Assembly (NCBI GenBank): GCA_017404785.1
Contig: JAFRBQ010000019.1
Span: 1 to 64,000 of the forward strand
Origin: Erysipelotrichaceae bacterium
Lineage (GTDB): Bacteria; Bacillota_I; Bacilli_A; Erysipelotrichales; Erysipelotrichaceae
Direction: 5' to 3'
DNA: 64,000 nt
A program made the position numbers and the translations under genes. Below, one piece after another: positions 8,145-16,775 of this stretch (position 1 is its first letter; every line of letters begins with the position of its first letter). The notes below the pieces were generated by a model that was not told the origin of the DNA, searched no databases, and saw nothing but the letters and a program-made list of their open reading frames with translations.

Positions 8145-8941
8145 ATAACCTGGTTTTCGGTAAATACATTCCAATCGATTCTCTGATACACAGGATCGAT
8201 CCTAGAGCGAAGCTGATCGGTCTTTTCCTGATGATCGCCGCAGTCTTCATTCCCAAGTCCTGGATCGTTTTCGGTGTCATTGCTCTGTTTATTGCCATAG
8301 GGCTCATTCTGGCCAAGATCGGCATCAAGATGATCGTTCAGTCTTTCAAGCCGATGATCATGATGATGATCTTCCTGCTTGTGATCAATTCACTCACCAT
8401 AAAGACTGGTGAAGTCCTGTTTACGATCGGGACATTCGAGATATATTCCGATGCGATATTCAATACACTGTTTGTCATCGTGAGACTTCTATTGATGATC
8501 TCGATCACAACATTGCTAACAGCTACGACCAAGCCTCTTGATCTGACGATGGGTATCGAATGGATGCTCAAACCATTACAGATCCTTCACTTTCCGACTC
8601 ATGAAGTGGCCATGATGGTATCGATCGCCCTGCGTTTTATTCCAACGATCATTGAAGAGACGATCAGGATCATGAACGCACAGAAATCGCGTGGTGTCGA
8701 TTTTGAAAACGGCAAACTGGGTGAGAAGATCACAGCGATTTTGGCTTTGATCGTGCCGTTATTCTCTGTCGCCTTTGAAAGAGCCTATGAACTTGCGGAT
8801 GCCATGGAAGCCAGAGGCTATGTGCCTGGAGCTGAAAGGACCAGATATCATGTCCTGAAGTTCGAATTCCTGGATTTCCTGTTCATCATCATCTGCGCAG
8901 CGATCCTGGCTTTCTCGATCGCCAGCCGGTTCTATCTATGA
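8141..8941 (+). CDS. ecfT: Energy-coupling factor transporter transmembrane protein EcfT
   Basis: Integral membrane scaffold that links the two ATPases to exchangeable substrate-binding S components. It has 266 residues with about six hydrophobic segments (roughly 27-70, 65-90, 105-130, 150-170, 195-220, 240-263). The two cytoplasmic coupling motifs are KSRGVDF (about 186) and EARGYVPG (about 227), the X-R-G signatures that sit in the ATPase grooves. No S component gene is in the window, as expected where a shared module serves several S proteins elsewhere. It overlaps truA by 4 bp. Confidence 0.95.
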   Translation: MNNLVFGKYIPIDSLIHRIDPRAKLIGLFLMIAAVFIPKSWIVFGVIALFIAIGLILAKIGIKMIVQSFKPMIMMMIFLLVINSLTIKTGEVLFTIGTFEIYSDAIFNTLFVIVRLLLMISITTLLTATTKPLDLTMGIEWMLKPLQILHFPTHEVAMMVSIALRFIPTIIEETIRIMNAQKSRGVDFENGKLGEKITAILALIVPLFSVAFERAYELADAMEARGYVPGAERTRYHVLKFEFLDFLFIIICAAILAFSIASRFYL

Positions 8942-9669
8942 GATATAAAGTCAATATGGCCTATGATGGCCGTAATTACGCAGGTTTTCAATCGCAGATC
9001 AATGCGGTAGCGATACAGGATGTGATCGAAGAAGCCCTGTTTAGGATCTTTGGTGAAAAGATAAGAATAATCATGTCTTCCAGAACTGATGCAGGCGTTC
9101 ATGCCTATGATCAGGTCTTTCATTTTGATACAGATAAGAAAAAGGAACCGGGAAAACTCAAGTTTTCCATGAATTCTCTGATCCCAAAGGATATGCATAT
9201 AAACAAGGTGGAGATCGTTTCGGAAGATTTCCATGCCCGTTTTTCCGTTAAGAAAAAGACCTATGAATACCTTATCAACATCGGTGAATATGATCCGTTC
9301 CTGGTCGGTAGAGCCTATCAGTGTTTCTATAAACTTGATATCGATCTGATGAAGAAGGGTGCTGAACTGCTTAAAGGCAAACACGACTTTTCTTCCTTCA
9401 ATACTTCCAGTCTCAAGGAATACCCAAATCAGGTAAAGGATATAACCGAATTCAGGATCACCATAAAAAAGGATATCCTGAAGATAACAGTCACCAGTTC
9501 CGGATTTCTAAGAAACATGGTCAGGATCATGGTAGGTACTCTGATCGATCTGGGCAGAGGATTGAAGACTCTGAATGATATCGAGGATATGCTCAATCAC
9601 CCGAACAAATCGACCAGAAGATACAACGCCGACCCCAATGGTCTTTATTTGAAGAAGATTTTCTATTAG
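8938..9669 (+). CDS. truA: tRNA pseudouridine(38-40) synthase
   Basis: Isomerises uridines in the anticodon stem-loop of many tRNAs. The 243-residue protein has the catalytic Asp in SSRTDAGVHA (about 50), the N-terminal YDGRNYAGFQ motif and the C-terminal FLRNMVRIMVGTL. Length and motifs fit TruA. It is translationally coupled to ecfT by an ATGA overlap; the linkage with the ECF module is common in Firmicutes and has no known functional reason. Confidence 0.95.
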   Translation: MRYKVNMAYDGRNYAGFQSQINAVAIQDVIEEALFRIFGEKIRIIMSSRTDAGVHAYDQVFHFDTDKKKEPGKLKFSMNSLIPKDMHINKVEIVSEDFHARFSVKKKTYEYLINIGEYDPFLVGRAYQCFYKLDIDLMKKGAELLKGKHDFSSFNTSSLKEYPNQVKDITEFRITIKKDILKITVTSSGFLRNMVRIMVGTLIDLGRGLKTLNDIEDMLNHPNKSTRRYNADPNGLYLKKIFY

Positions 9670-9681
9670 AATTTAATTGTT

Positions 9682-10095
9682 ATGAGACGAAATATCGTAA
9701 AAGCTATCTGTGTTGCTGAACTGCTGATCGCGATCGTGATGTATTTTGTCGTGGCTTATCAGTTCGATCATGATGCGATCATCAACGATATGCTTCCTTC
9801 AACGGATTTTGAAGCCAATCTGCTGCGTCTTTCGATCTACATCATTCCTGGACTGAATATCGTTTCAGGAGTCTTTGGCATCACTTTCTGTACCAGAGGT
9901 ATCCTGGCCTTTGCAGGCCTTCTTGAAGTACTGGCTGGTTTTATCACGCTTCACTATAAAGGCAACAACGATTTCATGAATTTCATGGGTTATCTGATGA
10001 TCGTCATGGGAGTGATCTTCATCATCTGTATCCTCACGATCAAAGAACTTGATATAAAGAAGAAAAACAATACGGAAAAAAAGAATGAAAAATAA
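9682..10095 (+). CDS. Small membrane protein of unknown function
   Basis: A 137-residue protein with four predicted membrane spans (about 5-24, 46-68, 71-92 and 97-117) and a strongly charged Lys/Asn/Glu tail after about 120 that should be cytoplasmic. I recognise no family. It begins 12 nt after truA without a clear ribosome binding site; TAGAAT at the truA stop lies 9 nt before the ATG, so it may have its own promoter or be read with the ecf-truA operon. A terminator follows it. Confidence 0.6.
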   Translation: MRRNIVKAICVAELLIAIVMYFVVAYQFDHDAIINDMLPSTDFEANLLRLSIYIIPGLNIVSGVFGITFCTRGILAFAGLLEVLAGFITLHYKGNNDFMNFMGYLMIVMGVIFIICILTIKELDIKKKNNTEKKNEK

Positions 10096-10120
10096 AAAAG
10101 CCAGAATGAACTGGCTTTTG
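10096..10120 (+). terminator. Terminator after the small membrane protein
   Basis: Stem AAAAGCCAG / CTGGCTTTT with loop AATGAA, followed by GTTTT. It can also end transcripts that come from the tRNA-Thr gene on the other strand. Confidence 0.85.
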
Positions 10121-10129
10121 TTTTATAAA

Positions 10130-10205
10130 TGGTGCCAACTATAGGACTTGAACCTACCACCTACGCGTTACGAGTGCGTTGCTCTACCTGATGAGCTAAG
10201 TTGGC
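10130..10205 (-). tRNA. tRNA-Thr (anticodon CGU)
   Basis: A 76-nt cloverleaf with encoded CCA. The acceptor stem GCCAACU/AGUUGGC, D-arm AGCUCAUCAGGUAGAGC and T-arm with GGUUCAAGUCC are clear. The seven-base anticodon loop CUCGUAA gives anticodon CGU, decoding ACG. The loop-closing pair 31-39 would be A·C, while the other four anticodon-stem pairs are canonical. The CCA-adding enzyme gene lies immediately upstream on the same strand, although this tRNA already encodes CCA. Confidence 0.92.
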
Positions 10206-10214
10206 GCTACTCTA

Positions 10215-11345
10215 TTATTCTACAACATTTTCCTTCAAATATTTATTTAAAGCGTAAGAGGTATTGTTTATCTTCTTATGATGTATAAGATCTAGCAGTT
10301 TATGTTTGACTTTACTGATCTCGCTTTTGGCATATCCATAAAATACTATTTCTTCACCAGTGATCTTTAATTCTCTAAACGTGACCATATATCTTTTCAG
10401 TTTTCCGAATCTTTCTTTGAGATCCTTGCGATGATATTCTTCAAGATAAGTCAGGATCTGTTTCTGATAAATGGAAGATAGAGTCTCGATGAATTCAAAG
10501 TCATTATTTATATCGATGTTGGAAGCTTCCTTGAAAATATTAACGAGATGTATCTCGTTTTTTGAATATTTGAGTTTCTTAAGATCTGTATCTTTATCTT
10601 TAAGCAGATATGCAAGGGCATACAGTGGCTCGGAGAAATTGTTTATCTTGCGTTTCGGGACGTCAAAAGGCATGAAGGTATTGAAGACATCAAGATATTC
10701 CCTGATGGCTTTAAAGGCCTGTCTGCTGCTTAAGATCCTCAAAAGCTCCTCTCTTTTTCTTTCTTCAGAGATGTAATTGAGAAGATCTCGGTTTTTATGG
10801 ATGCTTATGGAGGTCCTGTCTTCAATTGAGAAATCGAGTTTCGTCATGAATCTGATCGCTCTTAGAATCCTTAAACCGTCTTCATCAAAACGCTTATCGG
10901 GATCGCCGATGCACCTTATAAGCCTGTTTTTAAGATCTTCAGTTCCGCCAAACATATCGATGATGTTTGAATCCTTATCAAGACACATCGCATTGATCGT
11001 GAAATCTCTTCTAGAAAGATCTTCCTTGAGTTCGGATGAAAAGCTTATAAGTTCAGGATGACGGTGATCACGGTACTTGTCTTCTTTGCGATAGGGGGTG
11101 ATATCGATCTTATCCCTGTCGATCAGAACAGTTACCGTTCCGTATTTTATGCCCGCTTCATATTTTGTGTAATCCTCAAATACCATCTTTATGGCATTAG
11201 GATCGGCATTGGTCGTGATGTCGTAGTCATAGACATCCTTGTTCAGCAGCAGATCTCTGACAGCTCCGCCCACGACAAAAGCCTGATATCCTTTATCATT
11301 TAATGCCTGCAGGGCTATAAGGGCCGATTTATTGAGCTTTTTCAT
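10215..11345 (-). CDS. cca: CCA-adding tRNA nucleotidyltransferase
   Basis: Adds or repairs the 3' CCA of tRNAs. The 376-residue class II enzyme has the N-terminal nucleotidyltransferase core VGGAVRDLLL and DYDITTNADP with the two catalytic Asp (about 20-47), the RRDFTINAM motif (about 110) and RILRAIRF (about 160), followed by a helical body with little conservation. It is shorter than the Bacillus enzyme and shows no obvious HD domain. TATAAT lies 7 nt upstream of the ATG at 11345, suggesting a leaderless transcript divergent from pnp. tRNA-Thr follows within 10 nt. Confidence 0.9.
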   Translation of the reverse strand: MKKLNKSALIALQALNDKGYQAFVVGGAVRDLLLNKDVYDYDITTNADPNAIKMVFEDYTKYEAGIKYGTVTVLIDRDKIDITPYRKEDKYRDHRHPELISFSSELKEDLSRRDFTINAMCLDKDSNIIDMFGGTEDLKNRLIRCIGDPDKRFDEDGLRILRAIRFMTKLDFSIEDRTSISIHKNRDLLNYISEERKREELLRILSSRQAFKAIREYLDVFNTFMPFDVPKRKINNFSEPLYALAYLLKDKDTDLKKLKYSKNEIHLVNIFKEASNIDINNDFEFIETLSSIYQKQILTYLEEYHRKDLKERFGKLKRYMVTFRELKITGEEIVFYGYAKSEISKVKHKLLDLIHHKKINNTSYALNKYLKENVVE

Positions 11346-11352
11346 TAACTTA

Positions 11353-11358
11353 ATTATA
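11353..11358 (-). promoter_or_regulatory. -10 element of cca
   Basis: TATAAT on the minus strand, 7 nt before the cca ATG, with no ribosome binding site between. Confidence 0.55.
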
Positions 11359-11390
11359 GAGGATATTGTCTTTTTATCAGTATATTATGG

Positions 11391-11396
11391 TAGAAT
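11391..11396 (+). promoter_or_regulatory. -10 element of pnp
   Basis: TAGAAT in the cca-pnp divergent interval, about 36 nt before the pnp ATG, leaving room for a purine-rich leader with AAGAAGAG. This contrasts with the leaderless layout of the divergent cca gene. Confidence 0.4.
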
Positions 11397-11432
11397 TATA
11401 ACGTTTGAAAAGAAAGAAGAGAAATTGAAAGA

Positions 11433-13640
11433 ATGAAAGAAGTATTCGATTTTGACTTCTACGGTCGTAAGTTAAGCGTCGAGACCGGTGAAGTCGCAAA
11501 ACAGGCTGGAGGGTCTGTTCTGGTAAGGTACAACGATACGGTAACATTATCTACCGCATGTGCCTCAAGTGTCGCAAAGGACACAGACTTTTTCCCATTG
11601 ACAGTATCGTTTGAGGAAAAATTATATTCTGTAGGAAAGATCCCTGGAGGATTCTTAAGAAGAGAAGGAAGACCTTCAGAACACGCTACATTGACTGCAA
11701 GACTGATCGACAGACCGATCCGTCCGTTATTCGCTGAAGGTTTCAGAAACGAAGTACAGGTCGTAAATACCGTACTTTCGACCGATACAGACTGTTCTCC
11801 GGAAATGGCTGCCATGTTTGGTGCCTCTTTGGCATTGTGCATCTCCAATATTCCGTTTGACGGTCCGATCGCCGGCGTCAAAGTCGGTTATGTTGATGGA
11901 CAGTTCGTCGTCAACCCGACGGTTGAACAGCTGTCAAGATCACTTATCGATCTGACTGTTGCCGGAACCAAGGAAGCTTTGAACATGGTTGAAGCCGGTG
12001 CTCATGAAGTATCAGAAGAACTGATGCTCGATGCATTGATGTTCGGTCATGACAGAGTCAAGGAACTCTGCGAGATGCAGGAAGGCATCATCGCCAAGGT
12101 CGGCAAGGAAAAGATGGAGGTCGTCCTCTACGAGATCGACCAGAGAGTCAAGGATTATGTCAACGAAAACGGCAAGGCCAGACTGGAAGCTGCTGTTTCG
12201 ATCCATGACAAGCTTGAATCATATGCTGCACAGGAAAACATCACCAACGAGATGAAGGAACATTTCGCCAATGATGAAACAATGAGTGAAAAGGAAGCTG
12301 ACAAGCTGGTCAAGCAGACCAATGAATACTGCACTGAGATCATCGCCAACGAAGTCAGAAGACTGATCTCTGATGAAAAGATCAGACCTGATGGACGTGC
12401 TCTTGACGAGATCAGACCACTCGACTCCCAGGTCGACCTGCTGCCTAGAGTTCACGGTTCAGCTTTATTTACCAGAGGTCAGACTCAGGTATTATCTGTA
12501 ACGACATTAGGGCCATTAGGCGACAATCAGATCATCGACGATCTGACTGAAGTCGAATCAAAGAGATTCATGCATCAGTACAACTTCCCGCCATACTGTG
12601 TCGGTGAAGTAGGCAGAATGGGTTCTCCTGGCCGTCGTGAGATCGGCCATGGTGCCCTTGGTGAAAGAGCTCTCTTACAGGTCATCCCATCTGAAGAGGA
12701 ATTCCCATATGCGATCAGAACGGTCGCCGAAGTTCTTGAATCCAACGGTTCAAGCTCACAGGCTTCGATCTGTGCCGGTACGATGTCTTTGATGGCAGCC
12801 GGTGTTCCGATCAAGGCTCCTGTTGCCGGTGTGGCAATGGGTCTTATCACAACTGGTGAAAACTATTCCATTCTGACTGATATTCAGGGTATGGAAGACC
12901 ACTATGGCGATATGGACTTCAAGGTCGCCGGTACAAGAGACGGTATCACTGCCTTGCAGATGGATATCAAGTGTAAAGGAATCACAAGAGAGATCTTCCA
13001 GGAAGCTTTAGCTCAGGCTCATAAGGGCAGAATGGAGATTCTTGACAACATGGCTACCGCTATTGAAAAACCACGTGAGGAAGTATCTGAATACGCTCCT
13101 AAGATGGTCACCTTCACGATCCCTGTAGACAAGATCAGAGAAGTCATCGGCACCGGTGGCAAAGTGATCAACGAGATCATTGAGAAGTGCGATGACGTCA
13201 AGATCGACATCGATGATGACGGCAAGGTCGTAATCTACCATACATCAAAAGAAGCTATTCAGAAGGCCAAGGATATGATCGATGAGATCACCAGAGAAGC
13301 CAAGATCGGTGAGATCTATGATGCCAAAGTCGTAAGAATGGAAAAATTCGGCTGTTTCGTTGAGCTGTTCAAGGGTCAGGATGCGCTCTTACATGTATCC
13401 AAGATCAAACATGAAAGAGTAAACAAGCCGGAAGATGTCCTCAAGATCGGTGATATCATCAAGGTCAAAGTCATGGAGATCGACGAGAAGGGCAGAGTCA
13501 ATGTTTCTGCCAAGGAACTGCTTCCAAAACCGGAAAAGAAAGCCAAGGAAAACAGGAAGGAAGCAGAAGAAAAACAAGAAACTGAAGAAGTCAAGGAAGA
13601 AAAACACCTTGGTGAGATCAGATTCTTCGGAAAGAAATAA
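11433..13640 (+). CDS. pnp: Polyribonucleotide nucleotidyltransferase (PNPase)
   Basis: Phosphorolytic 3'-5' exoribonuclease in mRNA decay. The 735-residue protein has two RNase PH domains (about 1-220 and 310-540) separated by a helical linker, then a KH domain with [12 protein letters not shown] (about 570) and an S1 domain (about 625-695). [15 protein letters not shown] (about 400) marks the active second PH core. The C-terminal tail after about 700 is Lys/Glu-rich and disordered, ending in GEIRFFGKK. It is transcribed alone between its own promoter and a strong terminator. Confidence 0.96.
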   Translation: MKEVFDFDFYGRKLSVETGEVAKQAGGSVLVRYNDTVTLSTACASSVAKDTDFFPLTVSFEEKLYSVGKIPGGFLRREGRPSEHATLTARLIDRPIRPLFAEGFRNEVQVVNTVLSTDTDCSPEMAAMFGASLALCISNIPFDGPIAGVKVGYVDGQFVVNPTVEQLSRSLIDLTVAGTKEALNMVEAGAHEVSEELMLDALMFGHDRVKELCEMQEGIIAKVGKEKMEVVLYEIDQRVKDYVNENGKARLEAAVSIHDKLESYAAQENITNEMKEHFANDETMSEKEADKLVKQTNEYCTEIIANEVRRLISDEKIRPDGRALDEIRPLDSQVDLLPRVHGSALFTRGQTQVLSVTTLGPLGDNQIIDDLTEVESKRFMHQYNFPPYCVGEVGRMGSPGRREIGHGALGERALLQVIPSEEEFPYAIRTVAEVLESNGSSSQASICAGTMSLMAAGVPIKAPVAGVAMGLITTGENYSILTDIQGMEDHYGDMDFKVAGTRDGITALQMDIKCKGITREIFQEALAQAHKGRMEILDNMATAIEKPREEVSEYAPKMVTFTIPVDKIREVIGTGGKVINEIIEKCDDVKIDIDDDGKVVIYHTSKEAIQKAKDMIDEITREAKIGEIYDAKVVRMEKFGCFVELFKGQDALLHVSKIKHERVNKPEDVLKIGDIIKVKVMEIDEKGRVNVSAKELLPKPEKKAKENRKEAEEKQETEEVKEEKHLGEIRFFGKK

Positions 13641-13646
13641 TAACTG

Positions 13647-13677
13647 AAAAACCATAACTTGAAGTTATGGTTTTTTT
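13647..13677. terminator. Terminator between pnp and the GGDEF gene
   Basis: Stem AACCATAAC / GTTATGGTT around TTGAA, with flanking A and T runs, so it can act on both convergent transcripts. Confidence 0.88.
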
Positions 13678-13688
13678 GTTGAACATTA

Positions 13689-14939
13689 TCAGAAGGAATA
13701 GGTTCCCTTGGCGCTTTCTTTGACTTTATATAAGGCTTTATCAGCTATCGAATACATGTTTTCAAAGGACAGATCCTGATCATCACAGATGGCGATGCCG
13801 ATGGAAGCGGAGACATCTTTTCCATATTCCTTATCCGCAAAGCCTTCCTTTATCGTGTCGATGATCTTCTTTGAAACTCTGATGGCGCTGTCCTTATCGG
13901 TGTTGCTGCAAAGGAAGGCTATGAATTCATCACCGCCCATCCTGCCGACGATATCAGAACCGCGGACTGAGGCTTTGATGATCCTGGCAACTTTCATCAG
14001 CACATCATCGCCGATGCCATGTCCATAAGTATCGTTGATATGCTTGAAGTTGTCGATATCGATCATCAGCATCGTACCTCTGTTAAAAAGACTTAGCTGT
14101 CTTGCGATCTCCTCCTGGCAGGCTCTGCGGTTCATGACTCCTGTAAGGAAATCGGTCGTTGAGCGCTTCTCCAGTTCTTTCTTGATCGTCTGTTTCTCGG
14201 TGACATCATTGATCAGAGCGATTATACCTGTTACGTTGCCGTTTTCATCGTGTGTCGGCATCTTTATCAGTTCGAGATATTCCTTTACTCCATCGTTGTT
14301 TTCTTCGATGATATAGGATGTGCCTTTATCGTTTTTGATGATATCCAGATCTGACTGATAGGCTTTGAGGGCATTTTCCTTGTCTTTTCTGACATCGAGA
14401 TCGGTCTTGCCTCTGATCGTCCAGTTAGGCTCATCTCCGACTTTCACATGATGCCAGAGATGGGTGACAAAGACATAGCGGGCATGGGTATCCTTGAAAT
14501 AGATGTTTGAAGGAAGCTCCTTGAGGATGTTTTCGATTTCGCCAAATGTTGTCGAGTCCTTGGAACGGATCGCATTTCTGATCCTCAGCAGCGTCAGTTC
14601 CCTGTCAAAAGGAGCGGCAATATATTCATTGATATTGTTTTCTATGCAGCTGATGATCTCATCGTGGTCTTTCTTTAAAGATACGGCAATTGCCGTGATC
14701 TCAACGAAACGTTTGTCTTCTTCAATACTTTTAGTAAAGGAGAAATCATCGGCGATGGCTCTTGCTGCCTCAAAAACGAGGCCAACGATCCTTTCGGAGT
14801 CATTATGTATCAGCTCTCTGGCTTTTTCCTTGTCGGAAATCTCCAGAAGTTCATACTCTTCCGAGAGTATCTTCTTCAGCTTATCAAAAGTCTCGTTTTC
14901 TCTTAGAATGACGATTATCTTCTTTTTATTCATATTCAT
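13689..14939 (-). CDS. Diguanylate cyclase with receiver-like, PAS and GGDEF domains
   Basis: Predicted to make cyclic di-GMP. Of about 416 residues, 1-125 resemble a response-regulator receiver fold but lack the phosphate-accepting Asp at the expected end of strand three (VGLVFEAA). Residues 135-250 form a PAS domain (IYFKDTHARYVFV, ending in DVTEK) and 255-416 a GGDEF domain. The active site GGDEF is intact and RGSD five residues before it is the inhibitory I-site. No membrane segment is seen. The ATG at 14939 is chosen over 14978 because TATAAT occupies 14950-14955 between them. No partner kinase or EAL protein is nearby. Confidence 0.85.
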   Translation of the reverse strand: MNMNKKKIIVILRENETFDKLKKILSEEYELLEISDKEKARELIHNDSERIVGLVFEAARAIADDFSFTKSIEEDKRFVEITAIAVSLKKDHDEIISCIENNINEYIAAPFDRELTLLRIRNAIRSKDSTTFGEIENILKELPSNIYFKDTHARYVFVTHLWHHVKVGDEPNWTIRGKTDLDVRKDKENALKAYQSDLDIIKNDKGTSYIIEENNDGVKEYLELIKMPTHDENGNVTGIIALINDVTEKQTIKKELEKRSTTDFLTGVMNRRACQEEIARQLSLFNRGTMLMIDIDNFKHINDTYGHGIGDDVLMKVARIIKASVRGSDIVGRMGGDEFIAFLCSNTDKDSAIRVSKKIIDTIKEGFADKEYGKDVSASIGIAICDDQDLSFENMYSIADKALYKVKESAKGTYSF

Positions 14940-14949
14940 TTCACTTCCA

Positions 14950-14955
14950 ATTATA
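14950..14955 (-). promoter_or_regulatory. -10 element of the GGDEF gene
   Basis: TATAAT on the minus strand, 10 nt before the ATG at 14939, implying a leader of only a few bases. Confidence 0.45.
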
Positions 14956-14985
14956 AGTTGGATAAAATGATCAGTCAAAAACTGA

Positions 14986-15013
14986 TAAAAAAGATAGATC
15001 TTTCTGATCTATC
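14986..15013 (-). terminator. Terminator overlapping the M24 peptidase stop codon
   Basis: Stem GATAGATC / GATCTATC with loop AGAAA on the minus strand, followed by six T. The peptidase TAG stop lies in the 5' arm. Confidence 0.8.
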
Positions 15014-16076
15014 CGATTACTTCGATATCATGTGGATATTTGTTCAGTACTTCGCAACCTTCATCAGTGACGATGACAAGATCTTCAATGCGGCAGCCCA
15101 TCGTATCAGGATCGTAGATGCCCGGTTCGATGGAGAAGACATTATCCGTCTCTGTCAGATCCTTGAAAGAGCTTGAAACATCGCCATATTCGTGATCTTC
15201 AATACCGATGAAATGACCCAGACGGTGAGTGAAATATCGGCCATATCCGCCGTTTTCGATAACATCTCTGGCTGTCTTGTCGATATCGCAGAGTCTCACG
15301 CCTTTTCTGACATAGTTCTCCGCATCTTCGTTGGCTTTTCTGACCAGATTGTATACTTCTTCCTGTACTTTATCTGGCCCTTTTTTGTAGAAGAAGGTCC
15401 TGGTCATATCGGAACAGTAGCCTTTATAGGTACAGCCCACATCAAACAGTACGACATCGCCATACTTGAGTTTTGTATCGTCAGGCATGTGATGAGGATC
15501 GGCTGCATTCTTGCCGAAAGCGACGATCGGTTCAAAAGAGAAGCCTTCAGCGCCCAGACTGTTATAGATGCCAAGCAGCTGATCGGCGATCTGTTTCTCG
15601 CTGATATCGTCTTTGACCAGCGTCTTTAGAATAGCCATAGCCTGATCGTTTATCTCTGATGACTTTCTCATCAGCTGTTTTTCGTTTTCATCTTTTACAG
15701 CTCTGGTCTTATCTACCGCCAGGGAGCCGTTGATGAATCTTCTGGCGATCTTGTTTTCCTGCATCGGCAGAAGGAATCTTGCCTGCAGAGTCTTGTCGAC
15801 ACCCAGGCAAGAATCTTTATCGATGTATCTGCTCAATACATCAGTCAGCACATCGGTATCGCTGATCGAAATGATATCGACACCTTCGATCTTCTCACTT
15901 GGAAACAGGACATTAAGAAACAGTTTCGGTGTCATGTCTTTCTTTATCAGTAAGCCCAGAAATCTCTCGCCGGGATAGAATCTTTTATTTATAAGGTAAA
16001 ATATAGCTATCGGATCGCTGATCAGCAGTTCATCAGCTTCGCTTCTGTTTAATACATTTTCAATTCTTTTATTCAT
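15009..16076 (-). CDS. M24 family aminopeptidase (Xaa-Pro peptidase type)
   Basis: A 355-residue cytoplasmic metallopeptidase with a creatinase-like N-terminal domain (about 1-130) and a pita-bread catalytic domain (about 135-350). The metal ligands are visible: Asp in LFDVGCTYKGYCSD (two), His in HRLGHFIGIEDHE, Glu in FSIEPGIYDP and Glu in CRIEDLVIV. It probably removes N-terminal residues before proline or cleaves X-Pro dipeptides; which of the two cannot be decided. GGAGG lies 9 nt before the ATG, so this gene has a conventional leader. It is monocistronic. Confidence 0.88.
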   Translation of the reverse strand: MNKRIENVLNRSEADELLISDPIAIFYLINKRFYPGERFLGLLIKKDMTPKLFLNVLFPSEKIEGVDIISISDTDVLTDVLSRYIDKDSCLGVDKTLQARFLLPMQENKIARRFINGSLAVDKTRAVKDENEKQLMRKSSEINDQAMAILKTLVKDDISEKQIADQLLGIYNSLGAEGFSFEPIVAFGKNAADPHHMPDDTKLKYGDVVLFDVGCTYKGYCSDMTRTFFYKKGPDKVQEEVYNLVRKANEDAENYVRKGVRLCDIDKTARDVIENGGYGRYFTHRLGHFIGIEDHEYGDVSSSFKDLTETDNVFSIEPGIYDPDTMGCRIEDLVIVTDEGCEVLNKYPHDIEVIG

Positions 16077-16140
16077 TTTTCATATCCTCCAGTAATATTC
16101 TAATCCGATTTTAAATAAGAAATTAAATTACTATTCGTAG

Positions 16141-16146
16141 TAAAAT
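16141..16146 (+). promoter_or_regulatory. -10 element of trmB, leaderless type
   Basis: TAAAAT, six bases (AGTTGT), then ATG at 16153; no ribosome binding site. Confidence 0.55.
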
Positions 16147-16152
16147 AGTTGT

Positions 16153-16764
16153 ATGCGTATGCGAAAGAAGAAATGGGTCTCACCGTTTCTGGAAAATGAA
16201 GACCGCTATCTGATCGATACTTTTAAAACTGAAAAGATCGACAAGCCGGTATATATCGAGATCGGTATGGGCATGGGCGATTTCATCTGTGAATCGGCTT
16301 TTCTCAATCCAGGGATATTCTATATCGGACTTGAAAGAGAAGAGACCTGTGTCGCCAGAGCGATCAAGAAAGCTCAGGAGAAGGAGCTGGAGAATTTCAG
16401 AGTCATGCTGAAGGACGCAGATCTTTTGGAAGAGCTTTTTGATCAAAACAGCGTCGATCTGATCTACCTGCATTTTTCTGATCCATGGCCTAAAAAGAGA
16501 AATCACAAGCGTCGTCTTACCTATATGCCTTTTCTAAAGAAATATGAAAAGATCCTCAAGGATCAGGGCATAATCGTCTTCAAGACCGATAATGAAGCAT
16601 TCTATGACGATTCTCTGGAGTATTTCAGCCAGTCTTCCTTCAGACTTCTTGAAGCAGACCGCAACTATTATGTGGAAGGTGAGCCGATGACAGCCTATCA
16701 GGAAAAATTTGTTGCCGAAGGCAAGCCCATCTTCTATGCGAAATATAAAATTGATAAGGTATAA
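16153..16764 (+). CDS. trmB: tRNA (guanine-N7-)-methyltransferase
   Basis: Methylates G46 in the variable loop of tRNAs. The 203-residue protein has the SAM-binding IEIGMGMGDFI (about 36-46), YIGLEREE, and the diagnostic LHFSDPWPKKRNHKRR motif (about 112-127). Length and motifs are typical. A second ATG two codons in could also serve as start, but the 6-nt spacing from TAAAAT favours 16153. The next gene, a lipoprotein, begins 12 nt later. Confidence 0.94.
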   Translation: MRMRKKKWVSPFLENEDRYLIDTFKTEKIDKPVYIEIGMGMGDFICESAFLNPGIFYIGLEREETCVARAIKKAQEKELENFRVMLKDADLLEELFDQNSVDLIYLHFSDPWPKKRNHKRRLTYMPFLKKYEKILKDQGIIVFKTDNEAFYDDSLEYFSQSSFRLLEADRNYYVEGEPMTAYQEKFVAEGKPIFYAKYKIDKV

Positions 16765-16775
16765 TTGTATTTGAT

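Noticed and set aside
14503-14970. Long antisense frame (155 codons) opposite the GGDEF gene
   Set aside because: No family similarity or ribosome binding site, and serine-rich shadow composition; the opposite strand encodes clear PAS and receiver-like domains.
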